Origin: Corynebacterium sp.
GTDB taxonomy: Bacteria; Actinomycetota; Actinomycetes; Mycobacteriales; Mycobacteriaceae
Reading direction: 5' to 3'
Assembly (NCBI RefSeq): GCF_030532965.1
Contig: NZ_JAUNKC010000002.1
Coordinates: forward strand, 1-64,000
DNA length: 64,000 bases
Made by a program: the position numbers and the translations under genes. The notes under the pieces were generated by a model. That model had not been told where the DNA came from, ran no database searches, and saw only the letters and a list, made by a program, of their open reading frames with translations. This document shows positions 56,300 through 64,000 of the stretch, piece after piece; within the stretch, counting starts at the first letter, position 1, and each line of letters starts with the position of its first letter.

Positions 56300-57192
56300 T
56301 CGCCGATCTGATCCCGACCCCGCATCACGATATTAGGGTCAGGCTCGCCCACCACTTCGTGATCCTTATTGGTGTACTCAAACTTGCTCAAAATGTAGCG
56401 CATCGCGTTCAACCGTGCCCGCTTCTTGTCATTCGACCGAATGGTGATCCACGGCGACTCATCAGTATCCGTATACCGGAACTGCTCCTCCTTCGCCCGG
56501 GTGTAATCATCCCAACGATCCAAAGAAGCCAGATCCATCGGCGACAGCTTCCACTGGCGAACCGGATCAACCTGACGAATAGCAAACCGAGTACGCTGCT
56601 CCTTCTGCGACACCGAGAACCAGAATTTGGTCAACGAAATACCCGAACCCAAAATCATGTTCTCCAGCATCGGAACCTCACGCAGGAACTCCGCGTGCTG
56701 CGATTCCGTACAAAAACCCATCACCCGCTCCACGCCGGAACGGTTGTACCACGATCGGTCAAAGAACACGATCTCACCCGCACACGGGAAATGCTGAATA
56801 TACCGCTGGAAATACCACGAGGTCGATTCCCGTGGGGACGGCTTCTCCAGCGCCACCGTCCGGGCACCACGCGGATTCAAATGCTCATTAAACCGTTTGA
56901 TGGTGCCACCTTTACCTGCGGCATCGCGGCCCTCAAACAAGATGATATGGCGTTGGCCAGTATCCTTGGTCCAGTTCTGCCATTTCAAAAGCTCAATCTG
57001 CAAAGCCCGCTTCGTGTGCTCATACTCATCGCGAGTAAGGCGATGATCATACGGGTAATTCTCCCGCCAGGTATCAATCGGGGTGCCATCGGGTGCCAAC
57101 AGGACCGGATCATCCTCGTCCGTGTCGTCGACGATGTACCCCTCGGTTGCGGCGAGGTCAATCACGGGAAGGTCGTTGTTGGAGTCTGCCAT
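56296..57192 (-). CDS. ppk2: Polyphosphate kinase 2
   Basis: A 298-aa PPK2-family enzyme using polyphosphate to phosphorylate nucleotides or the reverse. Walker A is LFEGRDAAGKGGTIKRFNEH near 89, the lid/Walker B block FFDRSWYNRSGVERVMGF near 153, and the nucleotide site follows. I start at MADSNNDLPV; an upstream extension of 13 codons is unsupported. It overlaps the convergent synthetase gene by 4 bp. Corynebacteria store polyphosphate (metachromatic granules). Class I (NDP) is likely from length. Confidence 0.94.
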   Translation of the reverse strand: MADSNNDLPVIDLAATEGYIVDDTDEDDPVLLAPDGTPIDTWRENYPYDHRLTRDEYEHTKRALQIELLKWQNWTKDTGQRHIILFEGRDAAGKGGTIKRFNEHLNPRGARTVALEKPSPRESTSWYFQRYIQHFPCAGEIVFFDRSWYNRSGVERVMGFCTESQHAEFLREVPMLENMILGSGISLTKFWFSVSQKEQRTRFAIRQVDPVRQWKLSPMDLASLDRWDDYTRAKEEQFRYTDTDESPWITIRSNDKKRARLNAMRYILSKFEYTNKDHEVVGEPDPNIVMRGRDQIGD

Positions 57193-57274
57193 AAGTCGAT
57201 AGTACCGCGTAAACCCACATGTTTTCACCAAAGTGTGTGGGATTTTTCTGCGAGAAATCCCACCCTAACAATAC

Positions 57275-57338
57275 GAAAAACCTCGTGCACCCAATCAACA
57301 TTGAGTGAACGAGGTCTTGCGAAAAACCGTTGCGGTTT
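57275..57338 (-). terminator. Double terminator behind porA
   Basis: Minus-strand hairpin AAAACCG / CGGTTTTT (57316-57338) is followed by a long one (stem ACCTCGT-CACTCAAT / ATTGGGTG-ACGAGGT, loop GTTG) ending in TTTTTCG near 57275. Such tight termination fits a very highly expressed porin mRNA. Confidence 0.88.
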
Positions 57339-57343
57339 TGGAA

Positions 57344-57481
57344 TTACTTGACCAGCTCAGCAAGGTCAGCGGTGTGGCCAGCGAGCTTAGCGAGGCCCTG
57401 CAGGAACTTGAAGATGCCGCCGAAGATGCCGTCGTTGGAAAGTGCAACCCACTTGCCCATTACTTCGAGGAAGTTTGCCAT
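57344..57481 (-). CDS. porA: Outer-membrane porin subunit PorA
   Basis: A 45-aa peptide, MANFLEVMGKWVALSNDG... ending HTADLAELVK. It lacks a signal peptide and would form one amphipathic helix, like PorA of C. glutamicum (45 aa), which with PorH makes the major cation channel of the mycolate outer membrane. AGGAG precedes the ATG. It lies 92 bp downstream of porH and upstream of groEL2 in the genome, the same neighbourhood as in C. glutamicum. In that species PorA and PorH are O-mycoloylated on serine; Ser15 is the only serine here. Confidence 0.88.
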   Translation of the reverse strand: MANFLEVMGKWVALSNDGIFGGIFKFLQGLAKLAGHTADLAELVK

Positions 57482-57573
57482 TTTAGACTCCTGTATATAA
57501 AGAGGTAAAGAATTTCTTGTGGACAGGGCAGGAATTCGCCCTCATGATACGGGAGTAACCCGTATCAGTTTTA

Positions 57574-57819
57574 TTACTTAGAAGAAGAGCTGGAGGAGCC
57601 AGCGCTCTGTGGATTCTCCAAACCTGGGGTTGGCTTACCGTCGAAAGCGTTAGGGTTGGTGCCATCCATTTTCGTGGTGTCCTGCCAGAAGGCGCTACCG
57701 TTAGCGAAGAATTCGCCGGAGTCACGGATGAACTTAGGGAGGAACTCGAAGATCCCAGTGAAAGCTTCGACGAACTTCTTGAAGTTCTTCAGGGAATCAA
57801 TGATCAGGGAAAGATCCAT
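57574..57819 (-). CDS. porH: Outer-membrane porin subunit PorH
   Basis: An 81-aa acidic protein beginning MDLSLIIDSLKNFKKFVEAF, as C. glutamicum PorH begins MDLSLLKETL. It has no signal peptide. A helical first half (to about 38) is followed by a polar region and a Ser-rich end (AGSSSSSSK). It is longer than the C. glutamicum protein (57 aa), the extra part being the Pro/Gly/Ser C-terminus. GGAG lies 9 bp before the ATG. First gene of the porH-porA unit. Confidence 0.86.
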   Translation of the reverse strand: MDLSLIIDSLKNFKKFVEAFTGIFEFLPKFIRDSGEFFANGSAFWQDTTKMDGTNPNAFDGKPTPGLENPQSAGSSSSSSK

Positions 57820-58278
57820 GAAAATGTCTCCTTAGAGAGGGGTCAGCGTTGCTGACTTTTGGTTTTCCAGTTTGCCGACACCCCTTAGGGCGTCATGCAA
57901 CTTATTGTGCCACACCAATGCCATAGGTCAAGCGGAAACGCCGACTAAATATTCCCTACCCGATGCAGTATTTTCAATAATTTTCAATTTGGATAAAAGC
58001 CATTTAAGCTGCAAATTCAAGACACATCGATTGACTTGGTCATTTTTAGATAACGAAAAGATGTAACAACGTTATTTATGGTCACGATTAATACGCGACC
58101 AGGGAAAAAGAATCTGAAAAAATTTTAAAATCCCCCTATTACGGGGGTGCTTTTAATTCGAAGCACGTGCCGCAAAATCGTTACATCTTGCAGTTTTACC
58201 CTGGTTAACTGCAATATTTCGCATACATTTTGGAGGCTTGGAAATATTCCCAATTTGCCATTGCACTTTCCTCCACTT
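57820..58278. promoter_or_regulatory. AT-rich upstream region of porH
   Basis: About 460 bp, clearly richer in A+T than the genes around it, as expected for a strong promoter region. It contains a small hairpin CCCCC-TATTAC-GGGGG at 58132-58147 flanked by T runs on both strands, which may act as a weak bidirectional terminator shielding porH from groEL2 read-through. I cannot place a convincing -35/-10 pair. Confidence 0.4.
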
Positions 58279-58448
58279 GTGTGCTGCGATCCTGCCCCGT
58301 GCCGCGTCGATAAGCGGCCCCAAATCCTGACAACGCAGCACACACCCACGCCCCTATAACATCCACCCCGCACCCACGCACTTGCGTGCTGCGATCCCGC
58401 GCCGTGCTGCGTCGGCAAGCCGCCCTAAAACCCGGAAACGCAGCACAC
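58279..58448. repeat. Cluster G: two 65-bp inverted-repeat elements
   Basis: Elements at 58279-58343 and 58384-58448, 105 bp apart start to start. Both carry a variant of the 11-mer at offset 27 (GTCGATAAGC and GTCGGCAAGC). The right copy has a changed left arm (GCGTGCTGCG). They lie between porH upstream DNA and the groEL2 terminator. Confidence 0.9.
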
Positions 58449-58491
58449 ACCCCCACACACCAACAGCACACAGCACAGCCGTAGAACTAGA

Positions 58492-58526
58492 AAATCCCGA
58501 ACCCCAGGGCAGGGGGTTCGGGATTT
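58492..58526 (-). terminator. Intrinsic terminator of groEL2
   Basis: A perfect 14-bp stem AAATCCCGAACCCC / GGGGTTCGGGATTT around a 7-nt loop, followed on the minus strand by TTCTAG. It starts 18 bp after the groEL2 stop. Confidence 0.88.
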
Positions 58527-58544
58527 GGTTGGAGGGAGCGCGGG

Positions 58545-60262
<1,718 letters not shown>

Positions 60263-60376
60263 GTCCGTTTTTAGCAGCCCCGCCACCCCAGTGCAAGGTA
60301 GTACGCTACGGGCGAACGCCGCCATATCCGCGCCACACCGACCCGCTACGAGCAGCACCGTACTAAGCTGAATTTC

Positions 60377-61741
60377 ATGACAATTGACTCCACAATCGCC
60401 GCAGTTCGACCCATCATTGAGGCACAACGCGACCAGATTTTCGCCGATTTGCAGGCCATCACCTCCTTCAATTCCGTCCACTCCGTTCCCGAGCTTGCCG
60501 CCGACCATTCCGGCGCAGCGCAGTGGGTTAAGTCCGCCTTCGAAAACGTCGGGCTTAGCGTCACCGCCTACCAGGAAGAATCCGGCTCCCCGGTTTTCAT
60601 TGGCACCAAACCAGCGGGCGGCGACGCCCCCACCATCCTGCTGTATTGCCATTACGACGTGGTGCCAGCGGGCGATACGGCCAACTGGCTATCCGATCCC
60701 TTCACGCTCACCGAGCGCGACGGCCGCTGGTATGCGCGCGGTGCCGCCGACTGCAAGGGCAACCTCGTGATGCACCTTGCCGCATTACGCGCGGTCACGG
60801 AGCTCGGCGGCACGGATCTAGGAATCAAGGTCCTGATCGAAGGTTCCGAGGAGCAAGGCGGAGCCGAACTTTCGGCGTTGATCCAGCAATCGCCCGAGCT
60901 TTTCGACGCCGACGTGATCCTCATCGCCGATTCCGGCAACGTCGCCGTAGGCGAGCCCACCTTAACCACCACACTGCGCGGCGGCGCGCAGATCGATATC
61001 CAGGTGGATACCCTGGAAACCCCGGTTCACTCCGGCTCTTTCGGCGGCGCCGCACCCGACGCCACCGCAGCATTGATCCGCCTGATCGATTCCTTCCGCG
61101 ACGAGACCGGCCGCACCATCATCGACGGCGTCGATTGCACCGGGCGCTGGGAAGGCGCAAGCTACGATCCTGAAACGTTCCGGTCGGATGCCGGAATCTT
61201 AGACGGCGTTTCCATCATGGGCGACGCCACCGATAACCCGGCGGACATGGTGTGGGCCCGACCCGCAATTTCGGTCACCGGATTCAGCTCCACCCCGGTG
61301 GCAGAAGCGGTCAATGCGGTTCCGGCTACCGCGAGCGCCCGGCTTAACCTGCGAGTCCCTCCCGGAATGGAGGCAGCCGACGTGGCGGAGAAAGTCATTG
61401 CACACGCGCTGGCCCATGCACCGTGGAATGTGAAGGTTTCCGCCAAAGCCCACGATATTAATGACCCCTTCTCGGGCGCCATCGAGGGTCCAGCCGTCGG
61501 AGTTTTCGCCGAGTGCTTGAAGGGAGCATACGGCAATAAGGAGCTAACAATCGTTGGTTCTGGCGGCTCAATCCCGCTGTGTTCGGAGCTCATGGAGGTT
61601 GCCCCTCAGGCAGAACTCACCCTATTCGGCGTGGAGGACCCCAAGGCGACGATCCACTCCCCTAACGAGTCCGTCGATCCGCGCGAGATCCGGGATATTG
61701 CCATCACTGAGGCAGCGTTCCTGCTCAATTACGGCAAATAA
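60377..61741 (+). CDS. M20-family metallopeptidase (dipeptidase-like)
   Basis: A 454-aa zinc peptidase. The first metal-binding motif is LLYCHYDVVPAG near 89, RGAADCKGN holds the bridging Asp, and EGSEEQGGAEL the catalytic Glu. A lid (dimerisation) domain lies at about 195-350, and the last histidine is in HSPNESVDPREI. No signal peptide. Cytosolic cleavage of dipeptides or removal of acyl groups is the family role. Divergent from groEL2; its promoter must lie in the same 190 bp as CIRCE. Confidence 0.92.
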   Translation: MTIDSTIAAVRPIIEAQRDQIFADLQAITSFNSVHSVPELAADHSGAAQWVKSAFENVGLSVTAYQEESGSPVFIGTKPAGGDAPTILLYCHYDVVPAGDTANWLSDPFTLTERDGRWYARGAADCKGNLVMHLAALRAVTELGGTDLGIKVLIEGSEEQGGAELSALIQQSPELFDADVILIADSGNVAVGEPTLTTTLRGGAQIDIQVDTLETPVHSGSFGGAAPDATAALIRLIDSFRDETGRTIIDGVDCTGRWEGASYDPETFRSDAGILDGVSIMGDATDNPADMVWARPAISVTGFSSTPVAEAVNAVPATASARLNLRVPPGMEAADVAEKVIAHALAHAPWNVKVSAKAHDINDPFSGAIEGPAVGVFAECLKGAYGNKELTIVGSGGSIPLCSELMEVAPQAELTLFGVEDPKATIHSPNESVDPREIRDIAITEAAFLLNYGK

Positions 61742-62138
61742 CCCCCACCCCCCGAGCCACCCCCAGGTACCCCCGTCGCATAGCTGCAAGAAGCGCAAAC
61801 CGATGCAGTTTTCACATAAATCCGCTTCGCAAGCACCGCTTCACAACCGTAACACACCCCCGAAAGTGGGGAACCGCGCCAACGCATGGAACGTCGATAA
61901 GCAGCAAGAATGCGCGCGGGGGTAGTTATTTTCACCCCCGATCCAGTGCTTTCACAGCGCGGCTTTTGCGCCCAGCTGTGATCGCCATTACCATTCACCA
62001 GTGTGACCTAGACCATCCTAACCCATTGGATGCATGAGTCACTGTGGAAAATTGTCGGTCCACCTCACACCGAAACCGTTTCCCAACCCCACCACCGGTG
62101 GGATGCAAGAACAGAAGAAAGATGACACAAGGACCGCC
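61742..62138. other. Intergenic region before the LeuA-like gene
   Basis: About 400 bp without a gene. It contains a variant of the common motif (GTCGATAAGC near 61890) and, at 62002-62017, TGTGACCTAGACCATC, whose first half fits the GlxR consensus TGTGANNTAGNTCACA. I see no leader peptide with leucine codons and no strong hairpin. Confidence 0.4.
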
Positions 62139-62675
62139 ATGATCACCGCAACTGCTACCAAAAAGCGCTCAACCTTTACTGAGTATCACCGCAGCCCAAC
62201 CATTCGGCCAGCCACAACCCGGGTTTTCGCCGATGATCCGTTTCTGGCTCGGTTCGGCCACAAACTTCCGGCAGGACTACGGCAAGAAGCACGCGGAATG
62301 CAGTGGCGTACATTCACCGCAACGTATGCGCCCACCGCCGATCTGCGGTTACAGTTCACATCCATTACCCGGTTGCCGGGCAGCCACCAGCGCTATGCCG
62401 CAACCCTGACCCACACCACCACCTCGGGCCGCACGGTAACGGAAACCGAGATCATCGCCTCCGGCCCCATGTCCGCAGCAACGCACCTGCTTGCCGACGC
62501 CGGACGCCGAGTCGAGGTCCTTTCCTTCCACCAATTCGACATCTTCGAATCCACCGTCACCTTCATCTACGCGGGCGACAACAACCGCAAGCACTGGGCG
62601 ATGGGATTTGGTGGATCCCGGGAGCAATCGGCTGCCGCAGCTCTAAGCAACGCAGCGTACCTGCTACACGGCTAG
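62139..62675 (+). CDS. Stand-alone LeuA regulatory-domain-like protein
   Basis: A 178-aa protein of uncertain function. I use ATG 62139 because AAGGA lies 6 bp before it; two upstream in-frame ATGs lack one. The C-terminal 85 residues (IIASGPMSAATHLLADAGRRVEV, ESTVTFIYAG, HWAMGFGGSREQSAAAALSNA) resemble the allosteric dimer domain of 2-isopropylmalate synthase (GxGPVxAxxxAL...WGxGxxxxxxxASxxAxxxAxN), without the catalytic barrel. It might sense leucine or another small acid, or modify LeuA by mixed assembly; that is inference. A terminator follows. Confidence 0.55.
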   Translation: MITATATKKRSTFTEYHRSPTIRPATTRVFADDPFLARFGHKLPAGLRQEARGMQWRTFTATYAPTADLRLQFTSITRLPGSHQRYAATLTHTTTSGRTVTETEIIASGPMSAATHLLADAGRRVEVLSFHQFDIFESTVTFIYAGDNNRKHWAMGFGGSREQSAAAALSNAAYLLHG

Positions 62676-62696
62676 GGCACGAGCCCCGGATACCAC

Positions 62697-62732
62697 TCTC
62701 ACCTTCGGGTTCTCCGTGGGTGAGATTTTTTC
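62697..62732 (+). terminator. Intrinsic terminator after the LeuA-like gene
   Basis: Stem TCTCACC / GGTGAGA around a 15-nt loop is followed by TTTTTTC. Confidence 0.75.
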
Positions 62733-62748
62733 ATGCCCACCTACAGCG

Positions 62749-63153
62749 GTGTGCTGCGTTTGCGGAATTTTGGTGGTGGCATGGGGCCTGAAAACCATAG
62801 GATCGCAGCACACAGGTTGAGGGGGCCAACCGGATTGAAAGGCCTGTAATTCCTGCCGCCGCGCCACTGACGCGGTGTGCTGCGAAACCTGCCGTGGGGG
62901 CGTCGAAAAGCACCCCGGAAACCAGGAAACGCAGCACACACCACACAGCCACGTTCACCCTGCTCGCCCACCCTCAAACCCGTGTGCTGCGAAACCTGGC
63001 CACACCCCTAACCAACAAACCCGCATTCCACACAAACGCAGCACACGCCGAAACCACAACTAACCCGGTACAACCCCAACCCAAATCGGTGTGCTGCGAA
63101 ACCTGCCGTGGGGGCGTCGAAAAGCACCCCGGAAACCAGGAAACGCAGCACAC
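62749..63153. repeat. Cluster H: four 65-bp elements, two of them identical
   Basis: Elements at 62749-62813, 62875-62939, 62982-63046 and 63089-63153. The second and fourth are identical over all 65 bp and have the 11-mer at offset 27; the first and third have no clear core. Start-to-start distances are 126, 107 and 107 bp. In the identical pair the interior can fold into nested stems (CCTG/CAGG and GGGG/CCCC) with the 11-mer in the loop. Nothing else is evident between 62733 and 63257. Confidence 0.92.
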
Positions 63154-63257
63154 AGGGATCCACGCCAACCGGCGCAACTGATAAATAGCTAATTTTTCAT
63201 TCACCACACCTAGCGGCATCCCAACTCTAGAGAATGTGCTCAGTAGTCTTTTAAGGT

Positions 63258-64000
63258 ATGCGTCGACTACAGCTTGCCACCAGCATCCCGCTCGCCCTGT
63301 GCGCGCTGTGGGTCATCATCTCGGAATTTCGACTACCGCCAGAAAGCCAGATTTTTCGGGTACCGCCAGTTGACCTACTTGTTTATAAACTCGCGGCGAT
63401 TTCCCTTAATAGCGAGGGAAACCTCTACGATGGCGATTTCGTTCCGGGGCTGCCCTTCACCTACCCGCCGTTCGCGGGCGTGGTGTTCCGTCCGCTGCCG
63501 CTGTTTGCTGATCTGCCGCTGACCATTGCGTGGCAGCTCCTCAATTTCGCCGCAATGTTCCTCGTGGTCTGGTTGATTTACCGGGCGAGCCTTCCGGCGT
63601 TTTTGCTTTCCATCGCGGCGATCGGCTTAGACGCCGTCCATGGCGGATTCTATTTCGGCCAGATCAATCTGCTGCTCATGCTGCTGGTTGCGCTGGATTT
63701 CCTGCCCAAGAATCGACGCTTCGCCGGTATTGGGGTGGGGCTGGCTGCGGGGCTGAAACTAACGCCGGCGTTTTTCGTCCTCATTTTCATCATCGAACGG
63801 CGGTGGCGCGCGGCGGCGGTGAGTGCAGTGACGTTCATCGCAACGGTGGTTATCGGTTGGCTGTCCGTGCCGGACGCCACCCGGTTCTGGACGTCCGCGA
63901 TCACCGATTCCTCCCGGGTGGGGGTGCACGACAATCCCGGCGCGCAATCGCTGCGCTCGGTGATGGAACGGGTGCTCGGCATGGAACAGTGGTGGCTTGT
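63258..64000 (+). CDS. GT87/DUF2029-family polyprenyl-phosphate-dependent glycosyltransferase, N-terminal part (cut by window edge)
   Basis: The frame is open from ATG 63258 to the right edge (about 247 residues). It is a polytopic membrane protein: an N-terminal helix (LATSIPLALCALWVIIS), an extracytoplasmic loop with an acidic motif (SEGNLYDGDF) and PFTYPPFAGVVF, then helices around HGGFYFGQINLLLMLLVALD and GIGVGLAAGLKLTPAFFVLIF. This GQINLLL...GxxxGLKLTP pattern is typical of GT87 enzymes (PimE, AftC and relatives) that add mannose or arabinose to lipoglycans and arabinogalactan in mycolata. The donor sugar cannot be assigned. AAGG sits close to the ATG, so a later start is possible. Confidence 0.8.
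   Translation, partial: MRRLQLATSIPLALCALWVIISEFRLPPESQIFRVPPVDLLVYKLAAISLNSEGNLYDGDFVPGLPFTYPPFAGVVFRPLPLFADLPLTIAWQLLNFAAMFLVVWLIYRASLPAFLLSIAAIGLDAVHGGFYFGQINLLLMLLVALDFLPKNRRFAGIGVGLAAGLKLTPAFFVLIFIIERRWRAAAVSAVTFIATVVIGWLSVPDATRFWTSAITDSSRVGVHDNPGAQSLRSVMERVLGMEQWWL

Noticed and set aside
62664..63219. Frames of 62-95 aa over cluster H
   Set aside because: Same cause: open frames produced by the repeated elements.

Overview
The window is chromosomal DNA from a mycolate-containing actinobacterium, almost certainly a Corynebacterium. The evidence is a porA/porH pair beside groEL2 (a corynebacterial outer-membrane porin locus), CarD, ClpC, an LpqE-type lipoprotein, a GT87-type glycosyltransferase, and a gene order matching the conserved rlmB-cysS-ispF-ispD-carD-lpqE-radA ... 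folK-folB-folP-folE-ftsH-hpt-tilS-dacB-ppa backbone known from Mycobacterium. The species cannot be fixed from the sequence.

Layout. 1-3.1 kb: the 5' part of an RHS-type polymorphic toxin gene (minus strand, running off the left edge) with two immunity-like genes (DUF1963-like, DUF2004-like). 3.1-5.5 kb: rlmB-cysS. 5.6-8.8 kb: a GlcNAc-type PTS operon (antiterminator, EIIBC, EIIA) with its own RNA antiterminator site, sitting between cysS and ispF. 9.3-18.7 kb: ispF-ispD-carD, a FhuF-like gene, lpqE, radA, carbonic anhydrase, mutY and a secreted lipase. 19-26 kb: clpC, then a glycerolipid cluster (small ORF-glpD, alkyl-DHAP-synthase-like flavoprotein, diacylglycerol kinase). 26-34.3 kb: HNH protein, MFS exporter, and a nucleoside salvage cluster (deoA-deoC-pmmB on minus, cdd-nupC on plus). 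34.5-46.1 kb: lysS, pfkB kinase, a PanC-like gene with lost catalytic residues, membrane/Rossmann-like genes, the folate genes, ftsH and hpt. 46.3-51 kb: an AbiEi/DUF559-like gene, tilS, dacB, ppa, rhodanese. 51.7-57.2 kb: a small peptide gene, a MarR regulator and a 1256-aa poly-amino-acid-synthetase-like NRPS, ppk2. 57.3-64 kb: porA-porH, groEL2 with a CIRCE operator, an M20 peptidase, a LeuA-regulatory-domain-like protein and the start of a GT87 mannosyl/arabinosyltransferase.

Two nucleotide-level systems stand out and are not explained by the genes. (1) An 11-mer, CGTCGAAAAGC, occurs 30 times exactly (14 on one strand, 16 on the other; about 0.03 expected by chance). It is found in genes in all reading frames and in intergenic DNA, once as a perfect inverted pair behind nupC; density and behaviour resemble the DNA-uptake sequences of Neisseria/Haemophilus. 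(2) Eight intergenic clusters hold about 23 copies of an element of nearly fixed length (64-66 bp): GTGTGCTGCG-N45-CGCAGCACAC, with variable interior but a central core (GGCGTGTCG or the 11-mer) at a fixed offset of about 27 nt from one arm. Neither matches a family I can name.

All statements rest on reading the sequence; no database or structure search was run.
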